Shown piece by piece: positions 56,664 through 64,000 of a stretch of 64,000 bases of DNA. Both the position numbers and the translations under genes were made by a program. The stretch is taken from the NCBI GenBank assembly GCA_023382975.1, contig JAHDXO010000045.1:1-64000 (forward strand), given 5' to 3'. The stretch comes from Pirellulaceae bacterium (lineage in GTDB: Bacteria > Planctomycetota > Planctomycetia > Pirellulales > Pirellulaceae). The notes under the pieces are model-generated. The model saw nothing but the letters and a program-made list of their open reading frames with translations, ran no database searches and had not been told where the DNA came from. Numbering within the stretch: position 1 is the first letter of the stretch; every line of letters begins with the position of its first letter.

Positions 56664-56936
56664 TCAGGCTTGGTCGGCTAGGTACTGGGCGAATTGTTCG
56701 ATGGTCGGGTAGTCGTAGACCAGGGTGGGGTCGACGTGTTTGCCGAGCCAGTCTTCCAGCTCGCCGGTCATGCCGATCGCTGTCGCGGAGTCCAAGGCGA
56801 AATCGTCGAACGAAACGGTCACGTCGATGTCGTCCGGCGACCGTTCGAGCGCCTTGGCCAGATAGTCGATCAGCCATTGCTGGATCTCGTCCACCGAACG
56901 CGACGATGCATGACGTTCTTCTGCAGGATTGCTCAT
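56664..56936 (-). CDS. orphan PKS/NRPS-type acyl carrier protein
   Basis: 90 residues. VDEIQQWLIDYLAKAL then FDDFALDSATAIGMTGELEDWL has the phosphopantetheine Ser in LDSA, and PTLVYDYPTIEQFAQYLA is typical of PKS/NRPS carrier proteins rather than FAS ACP. No synthase domains are adjacent; it lies between the CRISPR remnant and dodecin. Its partner (adenylating ligase or PKS) must be elsewhere, or it serves the KS cluster 8 kb away. Confidence 0.88.
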   Translation of the reverse strand: MSNPAEERHASSRSVDEIQQWLIDYLAKALERSPDDIDVTVSFDDFALDSATAIGMTGELEDWLGKHVDPTLVYDYPTIEQFAQYLADQA

Positions 56937-57153
56937 CGTACCCCTTCAAAAAATCGAGAGACTCGTTGCACAACGACCAGCATTTTACGCCACTTCCACG
57001 GTTTCCGCGATCCGAGTTCCCCGGCCGCCTGGCCCGGCGATGCCCCCATTGCCAATCGTCACCGAGGGCTTTACCTTGAACGCTTGCCGAACTCGGTGAG
57101 CGTCACCGCGAGACGGCGTCCGTTGGAAAATCGTAACAACCAGAGGTGATTTC

Positions 57154-57360
57154 ATGGCAGATCCCGCCTACAAGAAGATCGAAATCGTCGGCACGTCTCC
57201 AAACTCGTTCGACGAGGCCACCGCCAACGGCGTCGCCAAGGCGGCGGAGTCGGTCCACGGTATGAGCTGGTTCGAGGTCGTCGAGTTGCGCGGCTCGATC
57301 GTCGACGGCAAGGTACACCAGTATCAAGTGACGTTGAAGATCGGCTTCAAGGTGGACTGA
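57154..57360 (+). CDS. dodecin (flavin-binding protein)
   Basis: 68 residues. YKKIEIVGTSPNSFDEA-ANGVAKAAESVHGMSWFEVVELRG and the final VTLKIGFKVD are the dodecin hallmark, including the Trp of SWFEV that stacks on the flavin. The dodecamer stores or buffers riboflavin/FMN. AGAGGTG precedes the ATG. Single-gene unit just before the bc complex genes. Confidence 0.95.
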   Translation: MADPAYKKIEIVGTSPNSFDEATANGVAKAAESVHGMSWFEVVELRGSIVDGKVHQYQVTLKIGFKVD

Positions 57361-57386
57361 CGGTAGCCGACCCTTGAAAAGTGGGG

Positions 57387-57977
57387 ATGACGGAAGACAT
57401 GCCGGAGCACGCGATCGAAGCCGCCGCCACATCCGCCTCGCGAACCAGCCCGGACCACAGCCGGCGGGGGTTCTTCCGCAGGGCCGCGGTGCTGCTGGTT
57501 GGCTCACCTCTGGCAGTCGGTTTCACCGCGCTGACAGCCACCTTCCTGGCGTGGTTCTTGGGAAGCGTGCGTTTCATGTTTCCCAACGTGTTGATCGAGC
57601 CACCGCTGCGGTTCCGAGTCGGCAAGTTGGAGAATTACGAACCGGGGAAGGTCGAGACGAAGTATACGGATCGCTTCGGTGTCTGGATCGTCCGGGGTGA
57701 ATTTCAAGGCAAGCCGCAGATTTACGTGCTTCGCGCGGTCTGTACGCATCTTGGATGCACCCCGATCTGGCTGGAATCGGAGCAGAAGTTCAAGTGTCCT
57801 TGTCACGGCAGCGGGTTCCACAAGGATGGGATGCATTTCGAAGGGCCCGCGCCGCGTCCGTTGGAACGTTTCGCGATCCGCGTTGCTGACGACGACCAAT
57901 TGGAGGTGGACAAGAGCCGCACGTTCCGCCAGGAACTGGGCGAGTGGGAGGATCCGGACAGCTTCGTTCCCGTGTAA
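57387..57977 (+). CDS. Rieske iron-sulfur protein of the bc complex
   Basis: 196 residues from ATG 57387 (GTG 57381 also possible). A twin-arginine-like HSRRGFFRRA (25-33) precedes a membrane helix (about 34-56). The 2Fe-2S ligands are in CTHLGC (119-124) and CPCHGSGF (137-144). It transfers electrons from quinol to the cytochrome c branch. First gene of the unit Rieske, cytochrome b, subunit IV-like, multihaem cytochrome. Confidence 0.93.
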   Translation: MTEDMPEHAIEAAATSASRTSPDHSRRGFFRRAAVLLVGSPLAVGFTALTATFLAWFLGSVRFMFPNVLIEPPLRFRVGKLENYEPGKVETKYTDRFGVWIVRGEFQGKPQIYVLRAVCTHLGCTPIWLESEQKFKCPCHGSGFHKDGMHFEGPAPRPLERFAIRVADDDQLEVDKSRTFRQELGEWEDPDSFVPV

Positions 57978-57991
57978 GGACTCCGATTCCT

Positions 57992-58016
57992 TCCGAAGTC
58001 TCACGATTTCGGCTAC
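57992..58016 (-). repeat. short palindromic repeat, copy 6 (covariant)
   Basis: Reverse complement GTAGCCGAAATC-GTGA-GACTTCGGA. The arms differ from the GAATTC form yet still pair, except for one mismatch. Confidence 0.8.
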
Positions 58017-58037
58017 CATGCGGCGGCGCCCACCCGT

Positions 58038-58060
58038 GTAGCTGAATTCGTGAGAATTCA
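58038..58060 (+). repeat. short palindromic repeat, copy 7
   Basis: Reads GTAGCTGAATTC-GTGA-GAATTCA. Same form as copy 1. Lies between two inverted copies in the gap between Rieske and cytochrome b. Confidence 0.85.
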
Positions 58061-58076
58061 AATCGAAACAGTGGAA

Positions 58077-58101
58077 TCCGAAGTCTCACGACTTTGGCTA
58101 C
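58077..58101 (-). repeat. short palindromic repeat, copy 8 (covariant)
   Basis: Reverse complement GTAGCCAAAGTC-GTGA-GACTTCGGA. AAAGTC pairs with GACTT(T/C) instead of GAATTC, so the stem is kept by compensating changes. Confidence 0.8.
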
Positions 58102-58149
58102 CATGTTGAGTTATCAGCACACCTTCCTCGCAACGACAAGCAGCCTGCC

Positions 58150-58926
58150 ATGCCATCGCTCGGCGAGATCATCCGCAATTCGCAGGTTTACAAGAGCATC
58201 TTCCGGCATCCTCTGCCGTTGGATCGCCGCAATCGCGCGATGGTCGTGCTGACCAATTTCTTCCTGCACCTGCATCCCGTCACGATTCGCAAGCAGGGAA
58301 TCGCGCTCAGCTATACCTGGTGCATGGGCGGGCTGACGTTCTTTTTCTTCCTGGTCGAAACGGTGACCGGCGTCCTGTTGATGTTCTACTACCGGCCGGT
58401 GGCCGAGTATGCCTACAACGACATGTTGGCCCTACGGGACGCGACGTCGCTGGGCATCCTCCGCGAGTTGCATCGTTGGGGCGGGCACGCGATGGTGATC
58501 GCGGTCTGGCTGCACACGTACCGCGTGTTCCTGACGGCCAGCTACAAACCGCCGCGCGAATTCAACTGGGGGGTCGGCGTCATCCTGCTGCTGCTGACGC
58601 TGCTGTTGTCGTTCACCGGATACCTGCTGCCGTGGGACCAGTTGGCGATGTGGGCGATCACGGTCGGTTCCAACATGGCGCGGGCCACGCCGTTGCTGGG
58701 CCACGAGGGGCCGGGCGCGGCCTTGCTGACGATCGACGGCGTCGACTTGATCACCAGCGCGTCGGACGCGCGGTTCGCGTTGCTGGGCGCGCGTTTCGTC
58801 GGCGAGAACGCGCTGCTGAGGTTCTACGTGCTGCACTGCGTGGCGATCCCGGTCGGCGCCGCGGTGCTGATGGCGGTTCATTTCTGGCGAGTGAGAAAGG
58901 ACGGCGGCATCAGCGGCCCGTTGTAG
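58150..58926 (+). CDS. cytochrome b (b6-type N-terminal part)
   Basis: 258 residues with four membrane helices. The haem-ligand histidines are in RWGGHAMVIAVWLH and in VLHC and VHFWRVRKDGG. GYLLPWDQLAMWAI is the Qo-site cd1 region. It oxidises quinol and passes electrons to Rieske and the b haems. A three-base gap separates it from the next gene, which carries the subunit IV part. Confidence 0.93.
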   Translation: MPSLGEIIRNSQVYKSIFRHPLPLDRRNRAMVVLTNFFLHLHPVTIRKQGIALSYTWCMGGLTFFFFLVETVTGVLLMFYYRPVAEYAYNDMLALRDATSLGILRELHRWGGHAMVIAVWLHTYRVFLTASYKPPREFNWGVGVILLLLTLLLSFTGYLLPWDQLAMWAITVGSNMARATPLLGHEGPGAALLTIDGVDLITSASDARFALLGARFVGENALLRFYVLHCVAIPVGAAVLMAVHFWRVRKDGGISGPL

Positions 58927-58929
58927 ACC

Positions 58930-60297
58930 ATGCACGATCCGGTATCTCACGAAGAATTCCTGGCCGAGGTCGCGGGGCCCCTGGGCGGCTTCTTCGTCGT
59001 GCTGGCCGCGGTGAATCTGATCGCCGCCGCCCGGACGATTCCGTTTGCGGCGAGTCGAGGAGAAAGGGGGGCAGGCTTGTCCAGCGGTTGCCTCTGGCTG
59101 CTGCTGGCGATCGTGTTCGCGGGGCTTGCCGTCCTGTGTTTTCGCGGCGACGCCGAATCGATGCGCTGGGTGGCGATGCCGGGGGCAGCGAAGAATTTCG
59201 TGGACCGTCTGATGAGTCCCACCTGGTACACGCTGGGGCTGTTGGCCGGGTTGCTCGGGATGTTTTTCGCGCGCCGTTTTTTCGTCCGGCCGACGGTTGC
59301 CTGGTTGATGCTGAACCTGTCGCTGTGGTTTGTGGGCGTCTCGCTGACCGACCCGAACTTCGTCAAGATCGTGTCGAAGCCCGACAACGTGCCGATCGTG
59401 GGCATGGTGTACCTGCTGGGCTTCTTCACGTGGCTGAGCGCCTACCGGGCTGTCCGGAACGACGACCGGCGGGCGCGGGGCGAACCGCCGCTGGAAGCCG
59501 TGGACGACGAAAAAGTACTGGTCTGGCCGGATCTGGTCTACATCGAGCTGATCTGCATGGTCGCTGTGACGGCCCTGCTGATCGTTTGGGCCATCGTGCT
59601 GAAGGCACCGCTCGAAGAGCCGGCCAACGCGGCGCACACGCCCAATCCGTCGAAGGCGCCGTGGTACTTTCTGGGCCTGCAGGAATTGCTGGTGTACTTC
59701 GATCCGTGGCTGGCCGGGGTGGTGCTGCCGGGACTGATCCTGTTCGGGTTGATCGCCATTCCGTACCTGGATCCCAATCCGGCGGGCGTGGGATACTACA
59801 CGATCAACGAGCGGCCGTTTGCCTACGTCGTATTCCAGTTCGGGTTTCTGGGCCTGTGGATTTCGCTGATCTTGATGGGCACGTTCCTGCGCGGACCGAA
59901 CTGGAGTTTCTTCGGGATCTACGAGACGTGGGACGTCCACAAGTCGCTGGCGTTGCACAACTACAACCTGTCGGATTACTTCTGGATCTGGGCGCTCGGC
60001 CGCGAATTGCCGACGGCGCCCCCCGACGCGGGCGTGGCCGGCCGGATGCTGACGATCGTGTGGCGCGAGTTGCCGGGCCTGGTGCTGTTGGCGATCTACT
60101 TTGTCGCCTTGCCCGTGTTGGCGGCGATTCGTGTCCCGCTGTTCCGGACGCTTTACCGGCAGATGGGCTGGCCGCGGTATGCGGTCATGGTGTTCCTGCT
60201 GATGTGGATGTTCCTGCTGCCGGTCAAGATGCTGGCCAACTGGCAATTGAATTTGCAGTACATCGTGGCGATCCCCGAATGGACACTCAATTTATGA
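58930..60297 (+). CDS. subunit IV-like cytochrome b C-terminal part with extra N-terminal membrane domain
   Basis: 455 residues. About five membrane helices (10-165) of unrecognised origin precede a subunit-IV-like part starting near VWPDLVYIELI. That part has KAPWYFLGLQELLVYFDPW, in the place of the Qo-loop PEWY, and three further helices, then a C-terminal extension with two more helices (about 390-440). Typical PetD is ~160 residues, so the gene is a fusion or an expanded subunit. It completes the quinol-oxidising b subunit. Confidence 0.88.
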   Translation: MHDPVSHEEFLAEVAGPLGGFFVVLAAVNLIAAARTIPFAASRGERGAGLSSGCLWLLLAIVFAGLAVLCFRGDAESMRWVAMPGAAKNFVDRLMSPTWYTLGLLAGLLGMFFARRFFVRPTVAWLMLNLSLWFVGVSLTDPNFVKIVSKPDNVPIVGMVYLLGFFTWLSAYRAVRNDDRRARGEPPLEAVDDEKVLVWPDLVYIELICMVAVTALLIVWAIVLKAPLEEPANAAHTPNPSKAPWYFLGLQELLVYFDPWLAGVVLPGLILFGLIAIPYLDPNPAGVGYYTINERPFAYVVFQFGFLGLWISLILMGTFLRGPNWSFFGIYETWDVHKSLALHNYNLSDYFWIWALGRELPTAPPDAGVAGRMLTIVWRELPGLVLLAIYFVALPVLAAIRVPLFRTLYRQMGWPRYAVMVFLLMWMFLLPVKMLANWQLNLQYIVAIPEWTLNL

Positions 60298-60360
60298 ACG
60301 ACGCATGCAAGACTCGCGGACCGGGAACGGCGCGCGGGACGGCTTGACAAGGGTGGCGAC

Positions 60361-63300
60361 ATGCCGGCGGGCGACAAGGAAAAGACGTTCTACAACATCA
60401 AGCGGCTGCACTGGATCTTCGCCGCCAGCAGCTTGATCCTGCTGGCCACGACGGTCGCGATGTTCGTCGAGGACCACGGGCGCGAGTGGAAGCGGTACCA
60501 GCGCCGCGCGGCGGAGATCGATGTCCGGACGGCCACGTGGTTGCAGGCGGCCGAGGCTCGTCAGGACGGCACGGAGAGCCAGGCCGAGCGGCTCGAGCGG
60601 CGGATTCTCCAGCAGCGCTCGACGTATTTCGCCTGGGACAGCGGCTTCCCGTGGCTCGGCAAACGCTGGCTGGAGCTGCCGATTCTGGACGCCTTCAACT
60701 CGCCGCGCCGCATCGAGACCCTGTGGGCCGAGGACCTGACGCAGGACTATCATTCGCGCGAGGTGCTGCGGTACGACCGCTGTACGACTTGTCATCAGCG
60801 GATTCAAACCGGCTGGCCCGGCGACGCCAACCGGCCCCAGTTCCCGCCCGCGCGGACGTTGACCCTGCAACTGCTGCCGCCCGTGGACGCCCCGCATCCG
60901 GAACGCAGCACAAGCGACCCGCCTGAGCCCGAGGTGCGTCCCGCGGACGACCACGCGCGAATCGAGCAAGCCTTCGGGCTGGTGCTGGCCGAGACGGGCC
61001 TGACCGGTGACGAGCGTCTGACCGTGGCCTACGTGGCCGCGGGATCGCCCGCATCGAAAGCCGTGGCGCCGACGACCAAGCCACCGTTGCGGAGCCGCGA
61101 CGAAATCGAGGCCCTGCTCTTGAGTCCCGATGGCGCCTTCGCGGCAGCGGAACAGTGGCCGGGGCTATGGATGGGCGACGAAATCATCGAAGTGGACGGC
61201 CAACCCGTCGGCAGCCGCCAGCAGTGGACGGCCGCGTTGCTGGCCGCCTGGGAACGAGCCGCGGCGGGCGGCGACAACGACGCGACAAACGACGAGGACC
61301 AGGCGGACGACGCTTCGGCAGCGAGCGGCGGGCCAGGAGTGACGTTGACGGTTCGCCGCGGATTGGCTCATCCGTTCGCGTCGCATCCTCGACTGGACTT
61401 GTACGTCGGTGCGTCGAGTCCCCATCCGATGTCTGAGTTTGGTTGCACGGTCTGCCACGGCGGACAGGGCAGTGCGACGTCGTTTTCCTGGGCGTCGCAC
61501 ACGCCGGACAGCGAAGCGGACCGCGGCCGCTGGCGCCAGGAACACGGCTGGGCCGCCAACGAATTCTGGCTCGATCCGATGCGGCCGGCCCGGTTTGCCG
61601 AGAGCGCCTGTTTGAAGTGCCACCATCACGTCGTCGACCTGGCGGCCAGCGAGCGGTTCCCGCAACCACCAGCCGCCAAACTGCTGCGCGGGTACGAACT
61701 GATCCTGCAGAACGGCTGCTTTGGCTGCCACGACATGACGGGCATCGCCGACGGCCGGCCGCTGGGTCCGGATCTGCGCGTCGAGCCGTCAAGCTCGGCG
61801 GCCGAGCAGGAGCATCCCGGCACGCTGCGCCGACCGGGGCCGTCGTTGCGGCATTTGGCCGCCAAATTGGACGGGGCTTTCGTGCGCCAGTGGCTGGCCG
61901 ATCCCAGAGCACTGCGGCCCGAGACTCGGATGCCCAAGTCGTTCGGAGTGCTGGACCACGTGGCGCCGGAACTGCACGCCGAGACAGTTCGCCGCGAAGC
62001 CGTCGAGATGCATGCCGCCGCTCACTTCTTGCTTGCCGAATCCCAGCCGCTGGAATACCTCGTTTCGTCAGCGGAAGCCACGGCGTCAACGGCCGAGGAA
62101 CAAGCCGCGCGCGGCCGCGAATTGTTTCAGGTCTCCGGCTGTCTGGTTTGCCACAAGCACCGGGACTTCGCGGACGCCGACCGGTTCCGCGGCGATCCGT
62201 CGGTCGCCGACGGCCCGGATCTGTCGCAGTTGGCCGACCGACTGCGAGGTCCAGACGCACGGCGCTGGTTGACCACTTGGATCCTGGATCCAACCCGCCA
62301 CGATCCGCGCACCGTCATGCCCGCCTGGAATCCGCCAACCGCGGCGGCACGGCAGGATGCCGAGACGCAGTCGCCCCCCGTCGCCGATCCGGTTGCGGAT
62401 TTGGTCGAGTATCTGCTGCCGCGCGACGCGGCGGCTCCTTCTGTGCCTCCGGAGCCGGACGTCGATCTCGATGCGCTCGATCAATTGGTCTTCGAACACT
62501 TGAAACGCGAGTTCCCCGAGGCTCGTGCGGCCGAGTATCGCGACCGGGGCATCCCGATGCGTCTGCGCGACGTGCTGAAGACCGCCGAGCGGGATCTGGT
62601 CGTCGCGGACGAACAGCAGCAACAGGCGGAATTCCGCTTGGACCGCGACGTGAAACTGCGCTACCTGGGCCGCAAGACGGTCGCCTGGTACGGCTGCTAC
62701 GGCTGTCACGAGATTCCGGGATTCGAGAACACCAAGCCGATCGGGATCGAACTGAACGATTGGGGCCGCAAGGATCCGCGCATGCTGGCCTTCGAGCACG
62801 TGGCCGATTACGTGGCCGAGGGGCTGGACGATGCGCCGCGCCGCGAGCAGTCCGGCGAGGCGGAAGAGGCGCTCGAACGCGGCGAGGGCGGTTCGCGAAA
62901 CGGCGCAGACGCCCAGTACTACCTGCGTCATTTGCGAGGCGAGAACCGGATTGGATTTCTGCATCAGAAGTTGGCCGAGCCGCGCAGCTTTGACTACGGC
63001 ACGCTGCGCGCCAAGCCGTGGAACGACCGCCTGCGGATGCCGCAGTTCCGGTTCACCGCCGAGGAGCGCGAAGCCGTGATGACCTTTGTGCTGGGACTGG
63101 TCGCCCAGCCGCCCCGCCCCCGGTACGTCCACCAACCCGACTCGCAACAACTGGCCGTGCTCGAGGGCCGGAAGCTGCTGGACCAATACAACTGCCGCGG
63201 CTGCCATGCGTTGCAGGCACCGGGCTGGCAGATCGAGTTCCCGCCCGAAACCTTCCCACCGCAGCCTCGGCAGCCGACGTTCCCGTTCGTCGGGCACCAG

Positions 63301-64000
63301 TTTTCCGCGGAATCGCTCGCGGCCTCGCTCCAACCCGATCGCCGCGGTTTGTTGAGCGGCCGCTTGATCGGCCAGCCCGTGATCGGCGACGACGGGCGGC
63401 CGATGGTGTTCGACGACTACGGCGACGAACTGTTCGACGACGAGCAGTACGATCCCAGCGCACTCGAATACGCTTTCCAGTTGTGGCAACCGGCTGTTTT
63501 GGAAGGCCACGAGTACCAGGTGGGCGAGACGCCGCTGACCATCCCGGCGGGGCTGGTGGTTGCCAAGTCGCCGAGCAACGGCGGTTTTCTGGCCAACTAC
63601 CTGCTGCCGCGCGTCGTGCGCCGCGAGCGGGAGACGAATCCCAACGCCAAGGGGTCCGAGGCCTGGGGTTGGCTGCCGCCGCCGCTGGACGGACTGGGAC
63701 AACGAGTCCAGACGCCCTGGCTGCGCAATTATCTGCTGGACCCTCTTCCCATGCGTCCGGCAGCCGTCATGCCGATGCCCCGTTTCGCGCTATCGCCCCA
63801 GGAAGCCGATCGCTTGGCCCGCTACTTCGCCGCAGTCGCCGGCGTCGACGACCAAAGCGACGACGCCGCGCGCCGCAATACGGTTTACCTGGATCAGGCG
63901 GAACGGGAGTATCAGCAGCGAAGCGCGGAATTGGCGGCCGGAGACATGGCGTCGCAGGGCACCCGTTTCGATCGAGCGATGCAGATCCTGGTGGATAAGA
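60361..64000 (+). CDS. multihaem c-type cytochrome, runs off the window
   Basis: At least 1213 residues, no stop before the window ends. A membrane helix (about 19-34) anchors it. Seven CxxCH haem sites are visible at residues 141 (CTTCH), 362 (CTVCH), 417 (CLKCH), 453 (CFGCH), 594 (CLVCH), 779 (CYGCH) and 945 (CRGCH). A PDZ-like stretch (about 200-345, GLWMGDEIIEVDGQPVGS) sits between the first two. Cytochrome-c-like units after residue 440 recur with NGCFGCHDM, SGCLVCHKH. It is the periplasmic electron carrier of the bc complex. Confidence 0.9.
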   Translation, partial: MPAGDKEKTFYNIKRLHWIFAASSLILLATTVAMFVEDHGREWKRYQRRAAEIDVRTATWLQAAEARQDGTESQAERLERRILQQRSTYFAWDSGFPWLGKRWLELPILDAFNSPRRIETLWAEDLTQDYHSREVLRYDRCTTCHQRIQTGWPGDANRPQFPPARTLTLQLLPPVDAPHPERSTSDPPEPEVRPADDHARIEQAFGLVLAETGLTGDERLTVAYVAAGSPASKAVAPTTKPPLRSRDEIEALLLSPDGAFAAAEQWPGLWMGDEIIEVDGQPVGSRQQWTAALLAAWERAAAGGDNDATNDEDQADDASAASGGPGVTLTVRRGLAHPFASHPRLDLYVGASSPHPMSEFGCTVCHGGQGSATSFSWASHTPDSEADRGRWRQEHGWAANEFWLDPMRPARFAESACLKCHHHVVDLAASERFPQPPAAKLLRGYELILQNGCFGCHDMTGIADGRPLGPDLRVEPSSSAAEQEHPGTLRRPGPSLRHLAAKLDGAFVRQWLADPRALRPETRMPKSFGVLDHVAPELHAETVRREAVEMHAAAHFLLAESQPLEYLVSSAEATASTAEEQAARGRELFQVSGCLVCHKHRDFADADRFRGDPSVADGPDLSQLADRLRGPDARRWLTTWILDPTRHDPRTVMPAWNPPTAAARQDAETQSPPVADPVADLVEYLLPRDAAAPSVPPEPDVDLDALDQLVFEHLKREFPEARAAEYRDRGIPMRLRDVLKTAERDLVVADEQQQQAEFRLDRDVKLRYLGRKTVAWYGCYGCHEIPGFENTKPIGIELNDWGRKDPRMLAFEHVADYVAEGLDDAPRREQSGEAEEALERGEGGSRNGADAQYYLRHLRGENRIGFLHQKLAEPRSFDYGTLRAKPWNDRLRMPQFRFTAEEREAVMTFVLGLVAQPPRPRYVHQPDSQQLAVLEGRKLLDQYNCRGCHALQAPGWQIEFPPETFPPQPRQPTFPFVGHQFSAESLAASLQPDRRGLLSGRLIGQPVIGDDGRPMVFDDYGDELFDDEQYDPSALEYAFQLWQPAVLEGHEYQVGETPLTIPAGLVVAKSPSNGGFLANYLLPRVVRRERETNPNAKGSEAWGWLPPPLDGLGQRVQTPWLRNYLLDPLPMRPAAVMPMPRFALSPQEADRLARYFAAVAGVDDQSDDAARRNTVYLDQAEREYQQRSAELAAGDMASQGTRFDRAMQILVDK

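Noticed and set aside
58432..60246. 604-residue minus-strand frame opposite the cytochrome b genes
   Set aside because: Gln/Arg/His-rich shadow of membrane-helix codons.

Overview
The window comes from a high-GC planctomycete, most likely of the Pirellulales group. The 16S rRNA has the planctomycete-type 5' end (an ATTAGGCATGCAAGTCG stretch after the universal start). The proteins fit as well: a fused AroD-AroE, a cytoplasmic Ser/Thr kinase, a large dockerin-bearing exoprotein with a LEPR-like leader, DUF1080, a GYF_2 membrane protein, a K+-dependent type membrane pyrophosphatase, and a bc complex with a giant multihaem cytochrome. Many genes lack a clear Shine-Dalgarno site, so several starts were set by domain boundaries.

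Layout. 1-1.6 kb: 16S rRNA (minus, 3' end outside the window) with leader, boxA and promoter. 1.7-16 kb: housekeeping and signalling genes (thioredoxin-TPR protein, AroDE, prepilin peptidase, rhomboid, ParA-like ATPase, kinase, ABC ATPase with a secreted partner, D-threonine-aldolase-like enzyme, FetAB-like exporter, AAA ATPase). 15.8-21.2 kb: a beta-propeller protein one base downstream of a toxin-antitoxin pair, a small membrane protein, a thioesterase and a glycoside hydrolase 2. 21.4-31.6 kb: topoisomerase I, a SurA/PpiD-like chaperone with a repetitive acidic linker, a lipoprotein, a GYF protein and a stand-alone GMP-synthase PP-loop subunit. 31.8-36.8 kb: giant exoprotein, DUF1080 and a zinc-ribbon STAS protein.

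36.8-39.6 kb holds a compact selenium/sulfur trafficking operon (YedE-like transporter, TusA/YedF-like carrier, EF2568-type cysteine desulfurase, DUF3343). 39.8-43.6 kb: a PEPCK-like DUF4914 protein, a methyltransferase-like UroD protein and a DUF433/DUF5615 pair. 43.7-49.9 kb is the most unusual locus: OleD-like reductase, ketosynthase, acyl carrier protein, two phytoene-desaturase-like flavoproteins and a FabZ-like dehydratase, all on the minus strand. It looks like a small dissociated polyene/hydrocarbon or modified-lipid pathway.

50-64 kb: serine protease, SixA, ROK kinase, membrane pyrophosphatase with an extra domain, a decayed cas1/CRISPR remnant, an orphan PKS-type carrier protein, dodecin, and the respiratory bc complex (Rieske, cytochrome b, subunit IV-like fusion, multihaem cytochrome c running off the end). 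A family of short palindromic elements with covarying stems is scattered in at least three intergenic regions. No tRNA, insertion sequence or intact CRISPR array was found.
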